Below the pieces are notes generated by a model. The model had not been told where the DNA came from. It searched no databases and saw only the letters and a program-made list of their open reading frames with translations. Below, one piece after another: positions 11,170 to 23,174 of a stretch of 64,000 bases of DNA. Numbering within the stretch: the stretch's first letter is position 1; every line of letters begins with the position of its first letter. This DNA is from Diphasiastrum complanatum. Taxonomy: Eukaryota; Streptophyta; Lycopodiopsida; Lycopodiales; Lycopodiaceae. Location of the stretch: the NCBI GenBank assembly GCA_029204225.1, contig CM055111.1, positions 18,368,668 through 18,432,667 on the forward strand, read 5' to 3'. The translations under genes were made by a program, and so were the position numbers.

Positions 11170-12070
11170 TCCCTATTTCTTAAAAGCACCCAAACTCGTT
11201 CGACGTGCAGTTATATGACAGCAGAGCCAAATTGAGTGCTTCAAACTTTTCCCGCATAAAGAATTAATCTGCTTTACAACTCTAGGAACAAGCCCTACGT
11301 GTTCTTCACTTATTATACAGTCAGTTGGATGTATTTTGGAGATCAACCTTTGATGAGCTAGTTGTTTTTTTTATCTGCCAGTGATAAAATGTCTGATATT
11401 TAGTCAATTATCAAGCGATGACTTGCTCTGTTGAAACAAGAAGTCATGCAAAATATCTAAGCTTTGTATGTACTGTATGAAAGCATTCACAATGTCCTGC
11501 GACGATCTACACTTATACAGGTTTGAAGATCGATCCAGCAATAACTATACATGTATGTTTGATCTTATTATATTCTCGATCAAGCAAGAAGTCTTGTGTT
11601 GCACGTAGCACAAAAGTCCAGAGTTCAGAGTCGGCTCTGACTATGTCTCACGAGTCTCCTCGTATGCGATTCCCGAATCCCATGGGATCCACAAAAAGGG
11701 CGAAAAAACTGATGGCAGGCATTGCTGCAGGGCCCAGTGGAGATTCGAGAATAGGAATAGCGAATGACTGAATAGCAATAATAATAATATCTGACGTGAC
11801 CTGTGCAAGCATACAACACCGTCCGTGAGGCAGCTGCGTGGCGTTGGTGCTTAGACAGTAGTCCTCTCACTTGGACTCATGAAAGGAAATTAGGAAACCG
11901 ACTCCCTAAATATTTCTTATGTGAGAGGTCGGTCCGCGTCGGAGGCTAGAGCCCGAGGTCTTAGCGTCGTGGCCATCTTGAATTGAACACGTTTGAACGT
12001 TTGAACTTTGCAGCCAAAAAAGAGGAGTCCGAGAAGATTCGTATTGATTTAGAAATTGGAGTTATTTAAG
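11170..12070. other. Intergenic, nothing firmly recognised
   Basis: Open frames on both strands at 11523-11870 overlap and neither shows a recognised domain. A GC-richer patch at about 11920-11975 has no repeat partner in the window. Confidence 0.35.
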
Positions 12071-12075
12071 CTTAC

Positions 12076-12168
12076 TTTATCCTTTAGGTATTAAAAAAGC
12101 ATTTGCCCATCATAGTGGGGTTTTATCCTTTAGGTGTTAAAAAAGGATTTGCCCATCATAGTGGGGTG
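12076..12168. repeat. Tandem duplication, about 48 bp x 2
   Basis: TTATCCTTTAGGTATTAAAA... and TTATCCTTTAGGTGTTAAAA... are followed in both copies by ATTTGCCCATCATAGTGGGG. The second copy runs into the SINE-like sequence. Confidence 0.8.
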
Positions 12169-12330
12169 TAGTGGGGTGTACTGGGTAGAGTTGTTGATTG
12201 CCACCAAAAAGGTGAAGTCTTGAATCCCGACCACTATGTAGTAACATCTAAGGAGGCTAGCTTTGTAAATGGCATTGCCAAGTTGTATATGTTGTAACTA
12301 GTTGCTTAATATGTATGCAAAAAAAAAAAT
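12163..12330 (+). mobile_element. tRNA-derived SINE-like element with A-tail
   Basis: The head TACTGGGTAGAGTTGTTGAT resembles a tRNA A box. About 35 bp later GAAGTCTTGAATCCCGACCA resembles a B box (consensus GGTTCGAATCC). A roughly 90-bp body ends in a run of ten or more A at about 12319-12330. That is the layout of a plant SINE transcribed by Pol III. No clear target-site duplication could be seen, partly because the 5' edge lies in a local duplication. Confidence 0.45.
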
Positions 12331-13150
12331 TCATTTTAGCAACATAATTTCGTCATAAAATTATGGTGAGTCTGTCAAGTGAAGTTGTAACTAAAGAGTG
12401 ATCTTACTAAGTGTAAAATAAAAGGATCTTTCTCAAGCATAAAATTTAAAGGATAATGATGAAATCCTTTATTCATGGCTGAAATTTTTAAATTAGGTTT
12501 CCCTCCAATTTGTTTATAGGTTTTTAAAAAAATTTGCCTTCAAAATCCTGCGTCCCAAATTTTTTGCCAATAAACAAACATTTCCTCTCATGTGAGGTCA
12601 TTTTCAAGTTTCATAAAGATCATATGTCAAGAAAGTAGGTGACCACTTTCACTTTCCATAATATGGTGGCCAAAATTTTACAATTATCTTATGTTCACAC
12701 AATGTGGCGAACATGAATTGCATACATAATTTTTTTGAGAAATCAAGATTTTTACAATGCAGAAATATTGCATCTACTACATGTAAAAGACGTAAACTCA
12801 ACAAGAACTTGTCAAAATCACTTATGTAAGTTGATTTATTGTTCCAGTCCGTGCAACAGTCGTACAAGAACAATACTCACACGTGGGACCTCATACATAT
12901 AAGAAAAATAGCATTTTATACACAATAATCCATTATTATATCATCACTAAAATGCAAAAATGGATGTAGAACCCCAAAGAGATATTCCATAAGAATGAAT
13001 GAGAGAAGAATAAGAGAGATGAAATGCTCCCATGCTTGTAGCCTATTTATAATAGCCTTTTGTCCTATTTGGATGCTCTTACTCAAGCTTATCAACTTAT
13101 GGAAGGTTCTAGATCTCTTCCAAACCCTAAATCTAAGCCACAACCTAAAA
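12331..13150. other. Intergenic, nothing recognised
   Basis: AT-rich. No gene, LTR or splice pattern is seen. Sequence homologous to the family A LTR stops at about 13155; what lies to the left is unrelated to the LTR's other copies. Confidence 0.4.
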
Positions 13151-13154
13151 TGTA

Positions 13155-13527
13155 TCTGTCGATGTCATACCATCAGATCAGAAATCTGTACTTCTGGGTA
13201 CTTGCATGATCCTGCTGGTACTCTTTGGAGCATGTAGGCAGGAGAAGGTTTTGTTTCTGTCGTTGGTTTTGTTTTGGTCGTTTGCCTTCTCTCGTACTGG
13301 ACCGCAAAAGATTCTCATTCGTGAATTTTTCGTGTTCGCGAACCGTTCGTCTTCGTCTGCTTTGACTTTCGTGTTCATGAACCATTCGTCTTCGTTTCCT
13401 TTGACTTTTGTGTTCGCGAAACTTTTCGTGCTTTGTGTCTCCAGATCTTCGAGTTCGTGAATGTCTTCGTCGGGTTGAGGGCTGAAAGCTAGCAAGGCTT
13501 CGTAATTAGAAACGTTTTGTTTCTTTA
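13155..13527 (-). repeat. Truncated 3' LTR of family A element A1
   Basis: Starts AAAGAAACAAAACGTTTCTA and shares ACGAAGCCTTGCTAGCTTTC and the ...GTACCCAGAAGTACAGAT... block with the LTRs at 16683-17589 and 51609-52494. It has an extra near-tandem pair of about 42 bp (AAGTCAAAG-GAAACGAAGACGAA type) at about 13320-13410. Homology ends at about 13155. Confidence 0.7.
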
Positions 13528-13973
13528 GGTTGATCCATATAGACCTCTTCGTCTAGCTCGCCATGCAAGAAGGCTGTCTTCTCGTGCACAATGTGGATCA
13601 TGAGGTCATAAGCTGCTGCATATGCAAATAACAGACGTAGGGACGGATGTTTGACCACATGAGAGCAGGTTTTAGAATAGTCAATACCATATCTCTGAGA
13701 AAATTCCTTTGCTACCAGTCTTGCATTGTATTTCATGACATTTCCATCTGGTCCATATTTGAGCTTGGAAATCCATTTGCATTTGACAGTCTTACGCTTA
13801 TATGGTAATGGTTGCAACGTCCATACCTGGTTCTTCCTCATGGACTCCATCTCTTCGTTCATGGCTTGGATCCATCTGTCCTTCTCTAGAAATTCAATCG
13901 CTTCCTCAAAAGTCTGTGGTTCGCCACTGAATCCACAGAACTCTTCTGATGTAGAAGCAGAGCTACCTGGCAC
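13528..13973 (-). pseudogene. Copia reverse transcriptase, N-terminal part (A1)
   Basis: The frame contains the RVT_2 start: EPQTFEEAIEFLEKDRWIQA, MNEEMESMRKNQVWTL, CKWISKLKYGPDGNV, ARLVAKEFSQRYGIDYS and TAFLHGELDEEVYMDQP. It is cut immediately after DQP by the LTR start, before the YVDD catalytic motif. It would have copied element RNA into DNA. It is dead because the palm active site is gone. Confidence 0.9.
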
Positions 13974-14396
13974 GTATCTTGCTAGCGCTCTTCGTGGTCT
14001 TGTCGAGCTTCTAGGAGATCCTCCTAGGACAACAATGTCTTTGCCTTTGTTTGCTCCGCTGGGTCCGGAACCATCTTGGTTTACAGGAATTGTAGAAGTA
14101 AGCTACCTCTCGAATCTTTCGTTGTCAGATTCGTCACTCGAACGGGAAGTGACTCAAAAATCTTCATTTTTGTGTTCATCCTCTCCTCCCTCTGTCACTG
14201 GCGGCAGGTCATAGTACTGTCTTTTCATAACTTCATAGCTGACAGGATTGTCATTGGCCATTGTCCTGCTCTCATCAAATCTGACATCTCTCATTGTTCT
14301 CACAGTGTTCATGTCTGGCATGTAGACTCTGTAGTATGATGAATTGTTGTCATAACCTACTAGAAATCCCTGCTCGGCTTTCTCATCAAGCTTCTT

Positions 14397-15125
14397 TCAA
14401 AGCTTATTAGGAATATGTGCATAAGCTGCACAGCCAAAGATTCTGATGTGAGACAGGTTGGGCTTTCTACCCCACCATAACTCATGTGGTGTCGTGTGAG
14501 GGACACTAGGCTTGTCTGTCCTGTTCAAGATGTATGCTGCTGTAGCTACTGCTTCAGCCCACAGTACCCTTACAGCCTTCGAGTAGGCCATCATGCATCT
14601 GACAGCTTCCATCAGGGCCCTGTTCTTTCTTTCTACAACACCATTGTGCTGCGGTGTGTAAGCTCCAGTCCTTGTATAAATGATGCCACAATCATTGTAG
14701 AAGTCAGTAAAGTGATTCGAGATGTATTTGTCACCCCGATCTAATCTGATCCACTTAACCTTTTTTCCTGTATATCTCTCAGCCCAATTCACATATTCTA
14801 TGAATTTATCAAGTGTTTCAGATTTATTTTGAATAAAATACACTCTGACGAATTTACTATAATCATCAATGAAGGTTATATAATATTTTGAACCTCTTAT
14901 TGAGATCATATTGAAAGGCCCACAGATGTTAGAATGCACTAACTCCAGAATCTTGATCGTTCTGTAGGAGTCTTTGATGAATGGAGTGCGTGACATCTTA
15001 CTCTTCAAACATGCATCACAGGTGGTCGAACTAGTTGTATTCGAGATACTACCTCTGTTATTGCTCCATGATGGCTTGCTTGGTAAAGTGCCATTGAGTT
15101 CATGTGGCAGAGTCTCCTGTGCCAC
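14397..15125 (-). pseudogene. Copia integrase core and C-terminal region (A1)
   Basis: Shows pre-integrase CDACLKSKMSRTPF, then the DDE catalytic core: FIDDYSKFVRVYF, the RLDRGDKYIS position (usually RSDNGGEY, aspartate kept), and HNGVVERKNRALMEAV with the catalytic Glu. The usual C-terminal stretch follows (ILNRTDKPSVPHTTPHELWW, RIFGCAAYAHIP). The acidic triad is intact although the element is truncated. Between 14396 and 13974 lies the acidic integrase-RT linker, with stops. Confidence 0.9.
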
Positions 15126-16640
15126 AGAGTGTATGGCGAGTCATCATGAGTCTGATGCACCTAATCTGCAAGTAGGCATACCTTCAGATGATATAGATTA
15201 CCTTTCCTTCTGCCTTGAGCGATCAGAGAACTGGTACTAGCGTCAACCATGTTGCATGCTTCATCAAAAAATGTCATGCGCATTTCTGCATCTGCTATTT
15301 TTGCTACGGAAAGCAAGTCTTGCTACAGTGTAGGCATGAACAGAACGTCTTCGAGTCATCTGTCTCTGCCATTGGTGTTTATCCACAGTGAACCAATACC
15401 GTTCACTTGATGTTTAGATCCATCTCCAAGAACTATGATACTTGAAGGATCTGCACTTCTAAAATCAGACATGATTCGTCTTGATGTCATGAAGTGTGAG
15501 GTGGCTCCTGAATCTAGGATCACCTCATGTGTGTCAGATGTTCACGCTGAACACACGTCTTCACAGATATAGGCGGTCAAACAGTTTTTGTTCGGTCTTT
15601 CTTCGCCCATTTTTGGGCTCTCGAGCTCCTCGACATAGGATGAACTATTGTTACTCTCCTGTTTGTTCTGCGTTGATTTGTTTCTCAGGTTCTAGCAATC
15701 CATGGTTGCATGACCCTTCTTGTGGCAGTGGACACACTCAATTTTTGGATTGAGCCATCATGTATCAACCGTGTGCCCGTCTCTTCTGCATCTCACGCAA
15801 GTCTTCTTTTCTCCACCTTGCTGCTTCGACCTCCCTTTGCTCTTCCAGTTGACTTTGCTGGTCCTCTTTGCTTGCTGATCACGATCCTGCCTCTGATTTG
15901 ACTCCCTCTTAGGCATAAATTGTTTCTTGGATTTTTCTTTGTTGCCGTAGAGGGCCTGGTCAGAACCATCTTTGTGATCAAGATGTTCTCTTGCCTCGAC
16001 TTCCTCTCGAATCTTGAACATCGTCTTTTCGAGGTTCATGGTAGGATCTTTCGCGAGCATGGTCCTCATTGTCTAGAATGATCTAGGTAAGGCTCTCAAC
16101 AGGTAAGTGAGTTGCTTCTCAGCTGACACTGCATTCTCTGCTCCAGAGTTATATAGTGATAGAAACAAATCCTTCATCTTCCTTATGAAATAAGTGAGGT
16201 CTTTCTCATCTCACTATAGATTTGTCAGCTGATCTTCCAGCATCATGATTTGACTTCTTGATTTCGTTTGAAATTTTGTGAGTAGTGCATCTCACATCTC
16301 CTTAGCTTTGGAGAGTGTAGCCAGGTCAAGTGTGAGACTATCTTCGATGGATGAAGATAGCAAGGCTACTGCCTTGTCATTTTTCTCCCTCCACTCACGT
16401 AGCTCTTTGCCTAATGTCGTAGGCATCTCTTTTGTGCCATCCACCTAGGGGAATAAACCTTCGCCTTTGAGTATCAGTGATGTTTTAACTTTCCAAGCTA
16501 GAAAGTTAGATCCTGAAGGATCAAGAATTGTACAGATCTTGTTCTGTATGTTGCTAATTGAAGCCATTGCTTCTGAAGTCTGTTCTATTGTTGATGGTTG
16601 TTCGTCTGAATGCTTGGCCTCCTGGATCTTGATCGTTTCT
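15126..16640 (-). pseudogene. Copia gag and protease region (A1), with many stops
   Basis: Minus-strand pieces match the better copy at 52.6-54.2 kb: gag (RTMLAKDPTMNLEKT, EVEAREHLDHKDGSDQ), a basic linker, zinc knuckle TCVRCRRDGH, a second knuckle, and the protease motif HEVILDSGATSHFMT. TAG or TGA codons interrupt it at about 16310, 16210-16225 and 16075, mostly where the other copy has CAG or TGG. The TGA just after the first knuckle (GATACATGATGG) is shared with the other copy. Confidence 0.8.
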
Positions 16641-16669
16641 TGGCTATGTCAGATTATGACAATAGAGAG

Positions 16670-16681
16670 GCTCTGATGCCA
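16670..16681 (-). other. Primer-binding site of element A1
   Basis: On the minus strand the sequence is TGGCATCAGAGC, one base from the canonical initiator-Met tRNA primer site TGGTATCAGAGC. It lies one base after the LTR end. Confidence 0.9.
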
Positions 16682-16682
16682 C

Positions 16683-17589
16683 TGATGGAAGAGATTTAAT
16701 GAGTCGCAAATGATTCAATGTGATTCGGATGGAGTTCAGATGCGATCGCTGGTCACTGCCAGCTGAATCACTCCTACAGTCCTCCATAATGTAGTCAGAC
16801 ACTGTTGATCTACGTTTGTAAATTAATGTAGCATTCAACAAAGTTTCAACCAAGGTGAGGAATTAAATGAATGAGAGAATCAGACATATGAATAACAGCG
16901 AATACATTTGCATGTGCACAATGGCTACAAGATCATCTATTGATTTTTCTCTGATTCTTCAAGCACTGCATGCAGATCCACGCAGTGCGTTGGTGTGAGA
17001 GAAATATAGTTCTCTCACGAGTGGATGTCTCGCTTACTAGCGGACTTGTAGATCTTTGTGGATCCTGATCACAGGAACTTGTCTCGCACGCAGGCGGACT
17101 TTTGTTTTGTATTTTTTGCCTTGATTGCTTACTATCATTAGACTACTTCATACATCTCTGTATATCTGTATATGCTCTCTCTATCAAGTATCATCTAGTA
17201 AGTATATAGTCACTCTGTGTAACCTTTTAGATTAGAGTACTTAGATCTACAACTAATCAGAAAATTACAAGAGTGGCGGATTAGCCACGATTTAGAGTGT
17301 ATCTACTGACGTCATGCCATCAGATCAGACATCTATACTTCTGGGTACTTGTGTGACCTTGCTGGTCCTTCATGGAGCGTGAGGGTTGAAAAGGTTTCGC
17401 GACGTTTTTTCATGTCGCGTCGTTGGTTTCGTCTCCGTCATCTGACTTTCTCATGCTGGATCGCAAAAGATTCTCGTTCGTGAATCTTTCATGCTTCGTG
17501 TCTCTTGACTTTTGTGTTCGCGAATATTTTCTCACGCAGAGGGCTGAAAGCTAGCAAAGCTTTGTAAATAGAAACGTTTTGTTTCTTGA
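16683..17589 (-). repeat. 5' LTR of family A element A1
   Basis: About 907 bp, starting TCAAGAAACAAAACGTTTCT and ending ...CCATCA beside the primer site. It is colinear with the plus-strand LTR at 51609-52494. The start was chosen because three differently flanked copies diverge there. Terminal bases TC...CA suggest an original TG...CA. Confidence 0.75.
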
Positions 17590-18030
17590 GCACATTCACA
17601 AGAAATTGCTCAAACATGAGATAAAACAAGTAAAGTAAACTTGAACAACACTTTCTTGTTGTTCCTTTGACCTTACTTGAGTCTTTAAACACCTACGAAA
17701 ACATATTTAAGTTATCTTTTCCACTTGGCTTCCCTTTGATGCTCTTGACTAGCTCCGAATTGCCACCTTTCATTTTGTGTTATTGAAGCCCTTCAAGATC
17801 AACCTCTTGATCTTGCTCTTGACAATAAAAGTCCTTGATGAAGACCTCTTTTCCAGATCCATTATCTGCTTCCATTCCATGAAAGCCACCATCCACTTGC
17901 ATAGCCTCATCTACACAAGAAGATGAACCAAAGCATGTGAGTAAATGTAAGGATTGCCTAGTGAAGATCTGACTAGATCTTGTTGCATGCAACCAAAAGG
18001 ACACCTGTGGAGAAACGCCACCAAACCAAC
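17590..18030 (-). pseudogene. E1-like 3' coding fragment joined to LTR A (copy in A1 flank)
   Basis: Minus-strand translation gives DQEVDLEGLQ, a stop, GNSELVKSIKGKPSGKDNL, a stop, then VFKDSSKVKGTTRKC and VNVLK. This matches E1 residues about 729-805 (DQEVDLGLL, GNSKLVKSIKEETNGQGIL, SSKVFGAARKC, VNVLK). It ends exactly where LTR A begins. The same fragment and junction occur at 51166-51608, and homology there and here starts near a TTTCTCCACAG word. Confidence 0.8.
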
Positions 18031-18310
18031 AGGAAATGTTATCATCAGTTCACTGTTCTTCTGAGAAATCCCTAGGTTCTTATAGTCCTACCGAAGCAGT
18101 TGAAAGATCATTGCAAATGTCTTGCGGAGACCAATTGCCACCTACAATGGTTGATCAGCCAAACAAAGGCCTAAGAAGCAGGTGAGGCAGCTAGAAGAAC
18201 TAAAGAGGAAGATCCAAAGCTGAGGAGGAAAGGACAAAAACTTAAGTAACAGATGAGTCAGATAAATTCTGATCAAAAGAAACTCTTTGGAGCAATGATA
18301 GTTGAATCCC
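18031..18310. other. Flank of the tandem duplication, nothing recognised
   Basis: No gene or known repeat was seen between the E1-like fragment and the 750-bp tandem units. Confidence 0.35.
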
Positions 18311-19815
18311 CTCCTTCGAAGCCCAAAGAGATCCAAAAGTAACGGATCAAAAAGATGAATACAACCGTGAACCTGCAAAATAGAGCAATCTCCTCACCCA
18401 ACAAGTGGTGGTCAAAGCTCGACATTCCAAGGGTCCAAGGCTGCAACTGTAGAACTATCAGTTCCTTCATCCTTTCACCAAGCCTTCATCATGTTTTCTT
18501 ACCATTATCAAATCGTCCATCCAAATCTGTTCCTACCACCAATTTTTTATGAGTCCATCCCCTTGAGACTGATAATCAAAGTTTGTACAACCTGTAGATT
18601 GAAGGTTTTCCTTGAGACTGAAACTTCAACTGAGAGAAGAACCATAGAAACACCCAGAAGCGAATGGAGGATACAGACCTCCCAAAAGATAGAATCTGCG
18701 ATGAAACCGTTAATGGCAGATACAAGTGACAAAACAAAGAGACACATGGAAAGCACTCGAGCATGCAAGTTGTGAAGTTGCTGAGAGCTCTCCACTTTGA
18801 GAATGTCAACCACCTATAGCAATAAGACATTCTAATCCAATTGCGGTAATTTGTGAAAAATATTTTTGTGATAAAGACTAGCAACAATAAGCACTTGGTT
18901 TTATGTAAGCGAATGAGGATCTACGCTTTTTCAAGTGACGATCGAAGATGCCAATGCAAAGCAGAGCGACATCGTCCAATATGAGTTGTGTCCTGCAACA
19001 CATTAGAGGTGGGATGATGTTGAATGATTCTGACGAATCCCCAAGATACTTGGACAGAGCACCTCCTTCGAAGCCCAAAGAGATCCAAAAGTAACGGATA
19101 AAAAAAAAGAGCTGCAGAAAAGAAAGATGAAGACAACCGTGAACCTACAAAATAAAACAAGCTCCTCACCCAACAAGTGGTGGTCAAAGCTCGACATTCT
19201 AAGGGTCCAAGGCTGCAACTGTAGAACTATCAATTCCTTCATCCTTTCACCAAGCCTTCATCATGTTTTCTTACCATTATCAAACCTTCCATCCAAATCT
19301 GTTCCTACCACCAATTTTTTATGAGTCCATCCCCTTGAGCCTGATAATCAAAGTTTGTGCAACCTGTAGATGGAAGGTTTTCCTTGAGACTGAAACTTCA
19401 ACTGAGAGAAGAACCACGGAAACACCCAGAAGCGAATGGAGGATACAGACCTCCCAAAAGATAGAATCTGTCATGAAACCAAAGATGAAACCGTTAATGG
19501 AAGATACAAGTGACAAAACAAAGAGACACATGGAAAGCACTCGAGCATGCAAGTTGTGAAGTTGCTGAGAGCTCTCCACTTTGAGAATGTCAACCACCTA
19601 TAGCAATAAGACATTCTAATCCAATTGCGGTAATTTGTGAAAAATATTTTTGTGATAAAGACTAGCAACAATAAGCACTTGGTTTTATGTAAGAAAATGA
19701 GGATCTACGCTTTTTCAAGTGACGATCGAAGATGCCAATGCAAAGCAGAGCGACATCGTCCAATATGAGTTGTGTCCTGCAACACATTAGAGGTGGGATG
19801 ATGTTGAACAGAGCA
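18311..19815. repeat. Tandem duplication, two units of about 750 bp
   Basis: Unit 1 begins near 18311 and unit 2 near 19060, both with CTTCGAAGCCCAAAGAGATC. They are nearly identical by eye through to AACACATTAGAGGTGGGATG and CAGAGCACCTC. Unit 2 has a few small insertions (near 19101-19120 and 19481-19493) and lacks about 27 bp near its end. Open frames in it recur in both units on both strands and show no domain, so coding is not supported. High similarity points to a recent duplication. Confidence 0.85.
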
Positions 19816-20877
19816 CCTCTCACCTTAGACCGAGGAGGTCTCTGAGAAGACTAGACTAATGAAGACTGAGAGCCGAGGAATACTAGTTAGTAATGACAAG
19901 TAAGAACTGTGTAAGCCTCATGGTGAATCCTGGAAGATGGAATGACCACGTAGGGACTAGTATTTCTAGGCAAATGTATTAAATGCAAGTAGACCCCTCT
20001 TAAAGAAAGTAGAGTGAGCCACCTTTTGATGGTGATCTCTAGTGGAGAGCATTATTCCACTTGTAAATTGTGAAATGTGGAAATTCGACTAGGATGCCAC
20101 CTAAGGAGCTCTCTTGCTTATTTAAGAGACTCCCTCTTTGTGAAGAGGAGATTTTTGTGAATTCTATCAACTCCATGCTAAAATGAGAAGAGCCTCCACG
20201 AGTTTGGTGCATCTATTGAGCTTCTTGATCATGTTTGTTTCTTGAGTGATGTGATCTTGCCCTTTCCTCCTTTTCTATGTGGTTGTGGACTGTAGAGTGG
20301 ATTAGATTTGATGCTTTCCTAGAGTGGATTAGTTTTTTTTCTTGTTTGTGGATTAATGTAGGAACCAGCATTCAGGTAAACTAAATAGGCTGGATTTGTG
20401 GTGTAGTTCTTGCATATCTCTTAACAATCCAGTTCTTGATGTTCTTGGGATGTTCAAGAATCAAAAGGCTGGTTGGTTTCTTGATTCTTGGACTTCTAAA
20501 ATGTTATAGATTAGTTCTTGTTTCTTGTTTTGTCAATTTATGCAAGTAAAGTAGTGTAGGATCTGATTCAGTTCACTTTCAGAGTAGGTAGTTGTAGAAT
20601 CTACAGAATGTTCATTTGGGTTGTATGTTGATCTGTGAATGAACGTTCTTGGCTTGCATCTATGTATGAATGTAAGTGCGTTCAAGAGAGACGACCCTGA
20701 GTTGTCCTCTAACATGTAGGACAAAATATACTACAATGAGAATCTATTTCCTTTTGCCTAATCTGGGCCTTTAAACAAGAAAGATAATCTCAAGAAGAAC
20801 CCACCGTCTCTGCTGATAGGCAGAAGTAAGAAAGAATTAATTTTAAAAAATCAACAGATCCTCTGGATCAGGGGATC
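19816..20877. other. Intergenic, nothing recognised
   Basis: T-rich plus-strand sequence with repeated words (GTGGATTAG, TTCTTG) between 20280 and 20540. It has no open frame of note and no LTR ends. It could be an old solo LTR, but no partner was found in the window. Confidence 0.35.
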
Positions 20878-21950
20878 TGTCAACAGAAGACGTGTGTGCA
20901 GCATCTACATCTGACACACATGAGGTGGAGCCACCTAGAACTTCGTGACATGAATCATGTATGATTTCAGAAGTGCAGATCCCTCAAGATTCATAGTTCT
21001 TGGAGATGGATCTAGACATCAAGTTAACGATATTGGTTCACTATGGCTCAACACAAATGGCAGAGAAAGACGACTCGAAGGCGTTCTGTGCGTGCATACT
21101 CTGCAACAAGACTTGCTCTCTGTAGCAAGAATAGCAGATGTAGGGATGCGTGTGACGTTTTCTGACCAAGCATGAAACGTGATTGATGCCAGTATTAGTA
21201 CTCTCATCGCTCGAGGCAGAAGGAAAGGGAACCTATATCATCTGAAGGTACGCCTACCTGTAGATCAGGTGCATCAGACTCATGACGACTCACCAAACAC
21301 TTTGTGGCACAGAAGACTCTGCCACATGAACTCAATGGCACTTTAGCAAGCAAGCCATCATGGAACAATAACAGGGTTCAGGATCTCGAATGCAACCAGT
21401 TCAACCACTTGTGATGCATGCTTGAAGAGCAAGATGTCACGCACACCATTCATCAAGGACTCCTACAAAACGACAAAGATTATGGAGCTAGTACACTCTG
21501 ACATCTACGGATCATTCAGAGTGGTCTCATTAGGAGATTCAAAGTATTACATAACCTTCATTGATGATTATAGCAAATTTTCCAAAGTGTATTTCATTCA
21601 GAATAAATCTGAAACACTTGATAAATTCACAGAATATGTGAATTGGACAGAAAGATGCACAGGCAGCAAAGTAAAGCAGATCAGAATAGATGGAGGTGGT
21701 GAATACATCTCCAATCGCTTCACTGACTTTTGAAATAATTGTGGCATCATTCACAAAAGAACTGCAGCCTACACATTGCAGCACAATGGTGTTGTTGAAC
21801 GAAAGAACAGGATCCTAATGGAAGCAGCCAGATGCATGATGGCCTACTCGAAATCTCCAAGGGCACTATGAGCTGAAGCAGTAGCTACAACCACATACAT
21901 CCAGAACAGAACATGCAAGTCTGGTGTTCCTCACACGACACCACATGAGC
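20878..21950 (+). pseudogene. Copia protease end and integrase (A3)
   Basis: Contains the DFRSADPSRFIVLGDGSRH and LQQDLLSVARIAD pre-integrase region. The integrase frame at 21422-21733 follows (KMSRTPFIKDSYKTTKI, FIDDYSKFSKVYF, IDGGGEYIS), then a TGA, then NGVVERKNRILMEAA in the continuing frame. The DDE residues are still visible but separated by a stop. The C-terminal part jumps at about 21950 to RT, so a large piece is deleted. Confidence 0.8.
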
Positions 21951-21959
21951 CATGGGTCT

Positions 21960-23174
21960 TCAAGCTCAAATACGGACTAGACGAGTGTAACGAAATACAA
22001 GACAAGACTGGTAGCGAAAGGTTTTTCTCAGAGATACGGTATAGACTACTCTGAAACCTTCTCTCCTATCGTCAAACATTCATCCCTATGTCTGTTATTT
22101 GCATATGCAGCAGCTTATGACCTCAGGATCCACATTGCGGACGATAAGACAACCTTCTTGCATGGCGAATTAGACGAAGAGGTCTACATGGATCAACCCC
22201 CAGGATATGTCTCAAATTCACTTCCTATTTATGCATGCAAAATGCATAGAAATATCTACGGTCTGAAACAGTCAGCCAGACAATGGTACAAGAAGAAGAA
22301 TTAAGCCCTGAAATCATTAGGATTCAAGCCACTGTTGGCTGATTCTAATGTGTATGTTAGAGTCACAGATGGGCAGATCATCACTGTGGTTGTATATGTG
22401 GATGACACTCTGATACTTTGCAAGAGTGAGCAGCTGATTGCTGAAGTGAAGATAGACATGTCGAAATATTTCGAGATTGTGGATCTGGGAGAAGCCAGGT
22501 GTTACCTAGGCTTGCAAATTGAAAGGGACTATGAGGGAGTTAAGTTATACCTTCATCAGTCCAGATACACCCAAAAAATCCTAGAGGATTTTGGGATGCT
22601 GAACTGCAAAGGAGCGAATACTCCAATGCTCGCAGGAATGGTGCTGACAAAGGATGATTGTTTGAAGACTGAGGTAGAGAGAAAACAGATGCAGCTCACA
22701 CCTTACAGGAAGCTAATAGGTTCGCTGATGTACCTTGCAGACAACACACGTCCTAACATCCCTTATGCAGTGTTCAGAATGAGCCAATTTTGCACGAATC
22801 CAAGCTCAACATATTGGAAGATTGCAAAACGAATTTTGCAATATCTTCAATTGACGAGGGATTACGAGTTGTGTTATTGTCGTGATGCAGGTTTCAGGAT
22901 GCTTTCCTATAGTGATGCTAGCTGGGCATCCCTAAAGGACGATTGTAAAAGCGTTTCAAGGGGATGCACCGTCTCATCATGAGCAGTAGTTCTCTGGGCT
23001 AGCAAGAAGCAGACCGTTGTTGCCCAGTCATCCTGCGAAGCAGAGTACATTGCAGCAGCAAAGATGGCCAACAAGATAATTTGGCTAAGGCAGTTCCTGG
23101 ACGAATTGGATGAAACAAGGAATGAGCCTCTAGTCTTGCAGATGGATAACACCTTTGCAATACATCTGACGAAA
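21960..23174 (+). pseudogene. Copia reverse transcriptase and RNase H (A3)
   Basis: After a broken start (21960-22330), the frame 22335-22982 carries the RT palm motif VVVYVDDTLILCKS and EIVDLGEARCYLGLQI. RNase H start regions follow (YRKLIGSLMYLADNTRPNI, YWKIAKRILQYL, MLSYSDASWASLKDDCKS). A TGA ends it, after which LWASKKQTVVAQSSCEAEYI, IIWLRQFLDELDE and LQMDNTFAIHL are readable to about 23170. There the sequence becomes E1-like. YVDD is intact. Confidence 0.85.

Larger units (their letters stand above)
13155..17589 (-). mobile_element. Copia family A element A1, internally deleted (minus strand)
   Basis: In minus-strand order: 5' LTR (17589-16683), mutated primer site (16681-16670), gag, protease, integrase, first part of reverse transcriptase, then an abrupt join at 13528/13527 to a truncated 3' LTR (13527-13155). 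The rest of RT and all RNase H are deleted, so this copy is non-functional. Gag has several TAG and TGA codons where the copy at 52.7 kb has Gln or Trp. It is flanked upstream by an E1-like fragment. Confidence 0.85.
20878..23174 (+). mobile_element. Copia family A relic A3 (protease end to RNase H), truncated both sides
   Basis: Starts inside the protease/pre-integrase region (GAAGACGTGTGTGCAGC, also at about 53620 in the better copy) and runs through a broken integrase, a deletion near 21950, RT and RNase H. It then switches at about 23175 to the 3' end of an E1-like element. No family A LTR remains. Stop codons and shifts disable it. Confidence 0.85.

Noticed and set aside
11523-11870. Opposed open frames as a gene
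   Set aside because: Neither strand gives a recognised domain or splice context, and it is too short to judge.
18273-19671. Pairs of similar frames on both strands
   Set aside because: They recur only because the 750-bp unit is duplicated. No motif is seen, and both strands are equally open.
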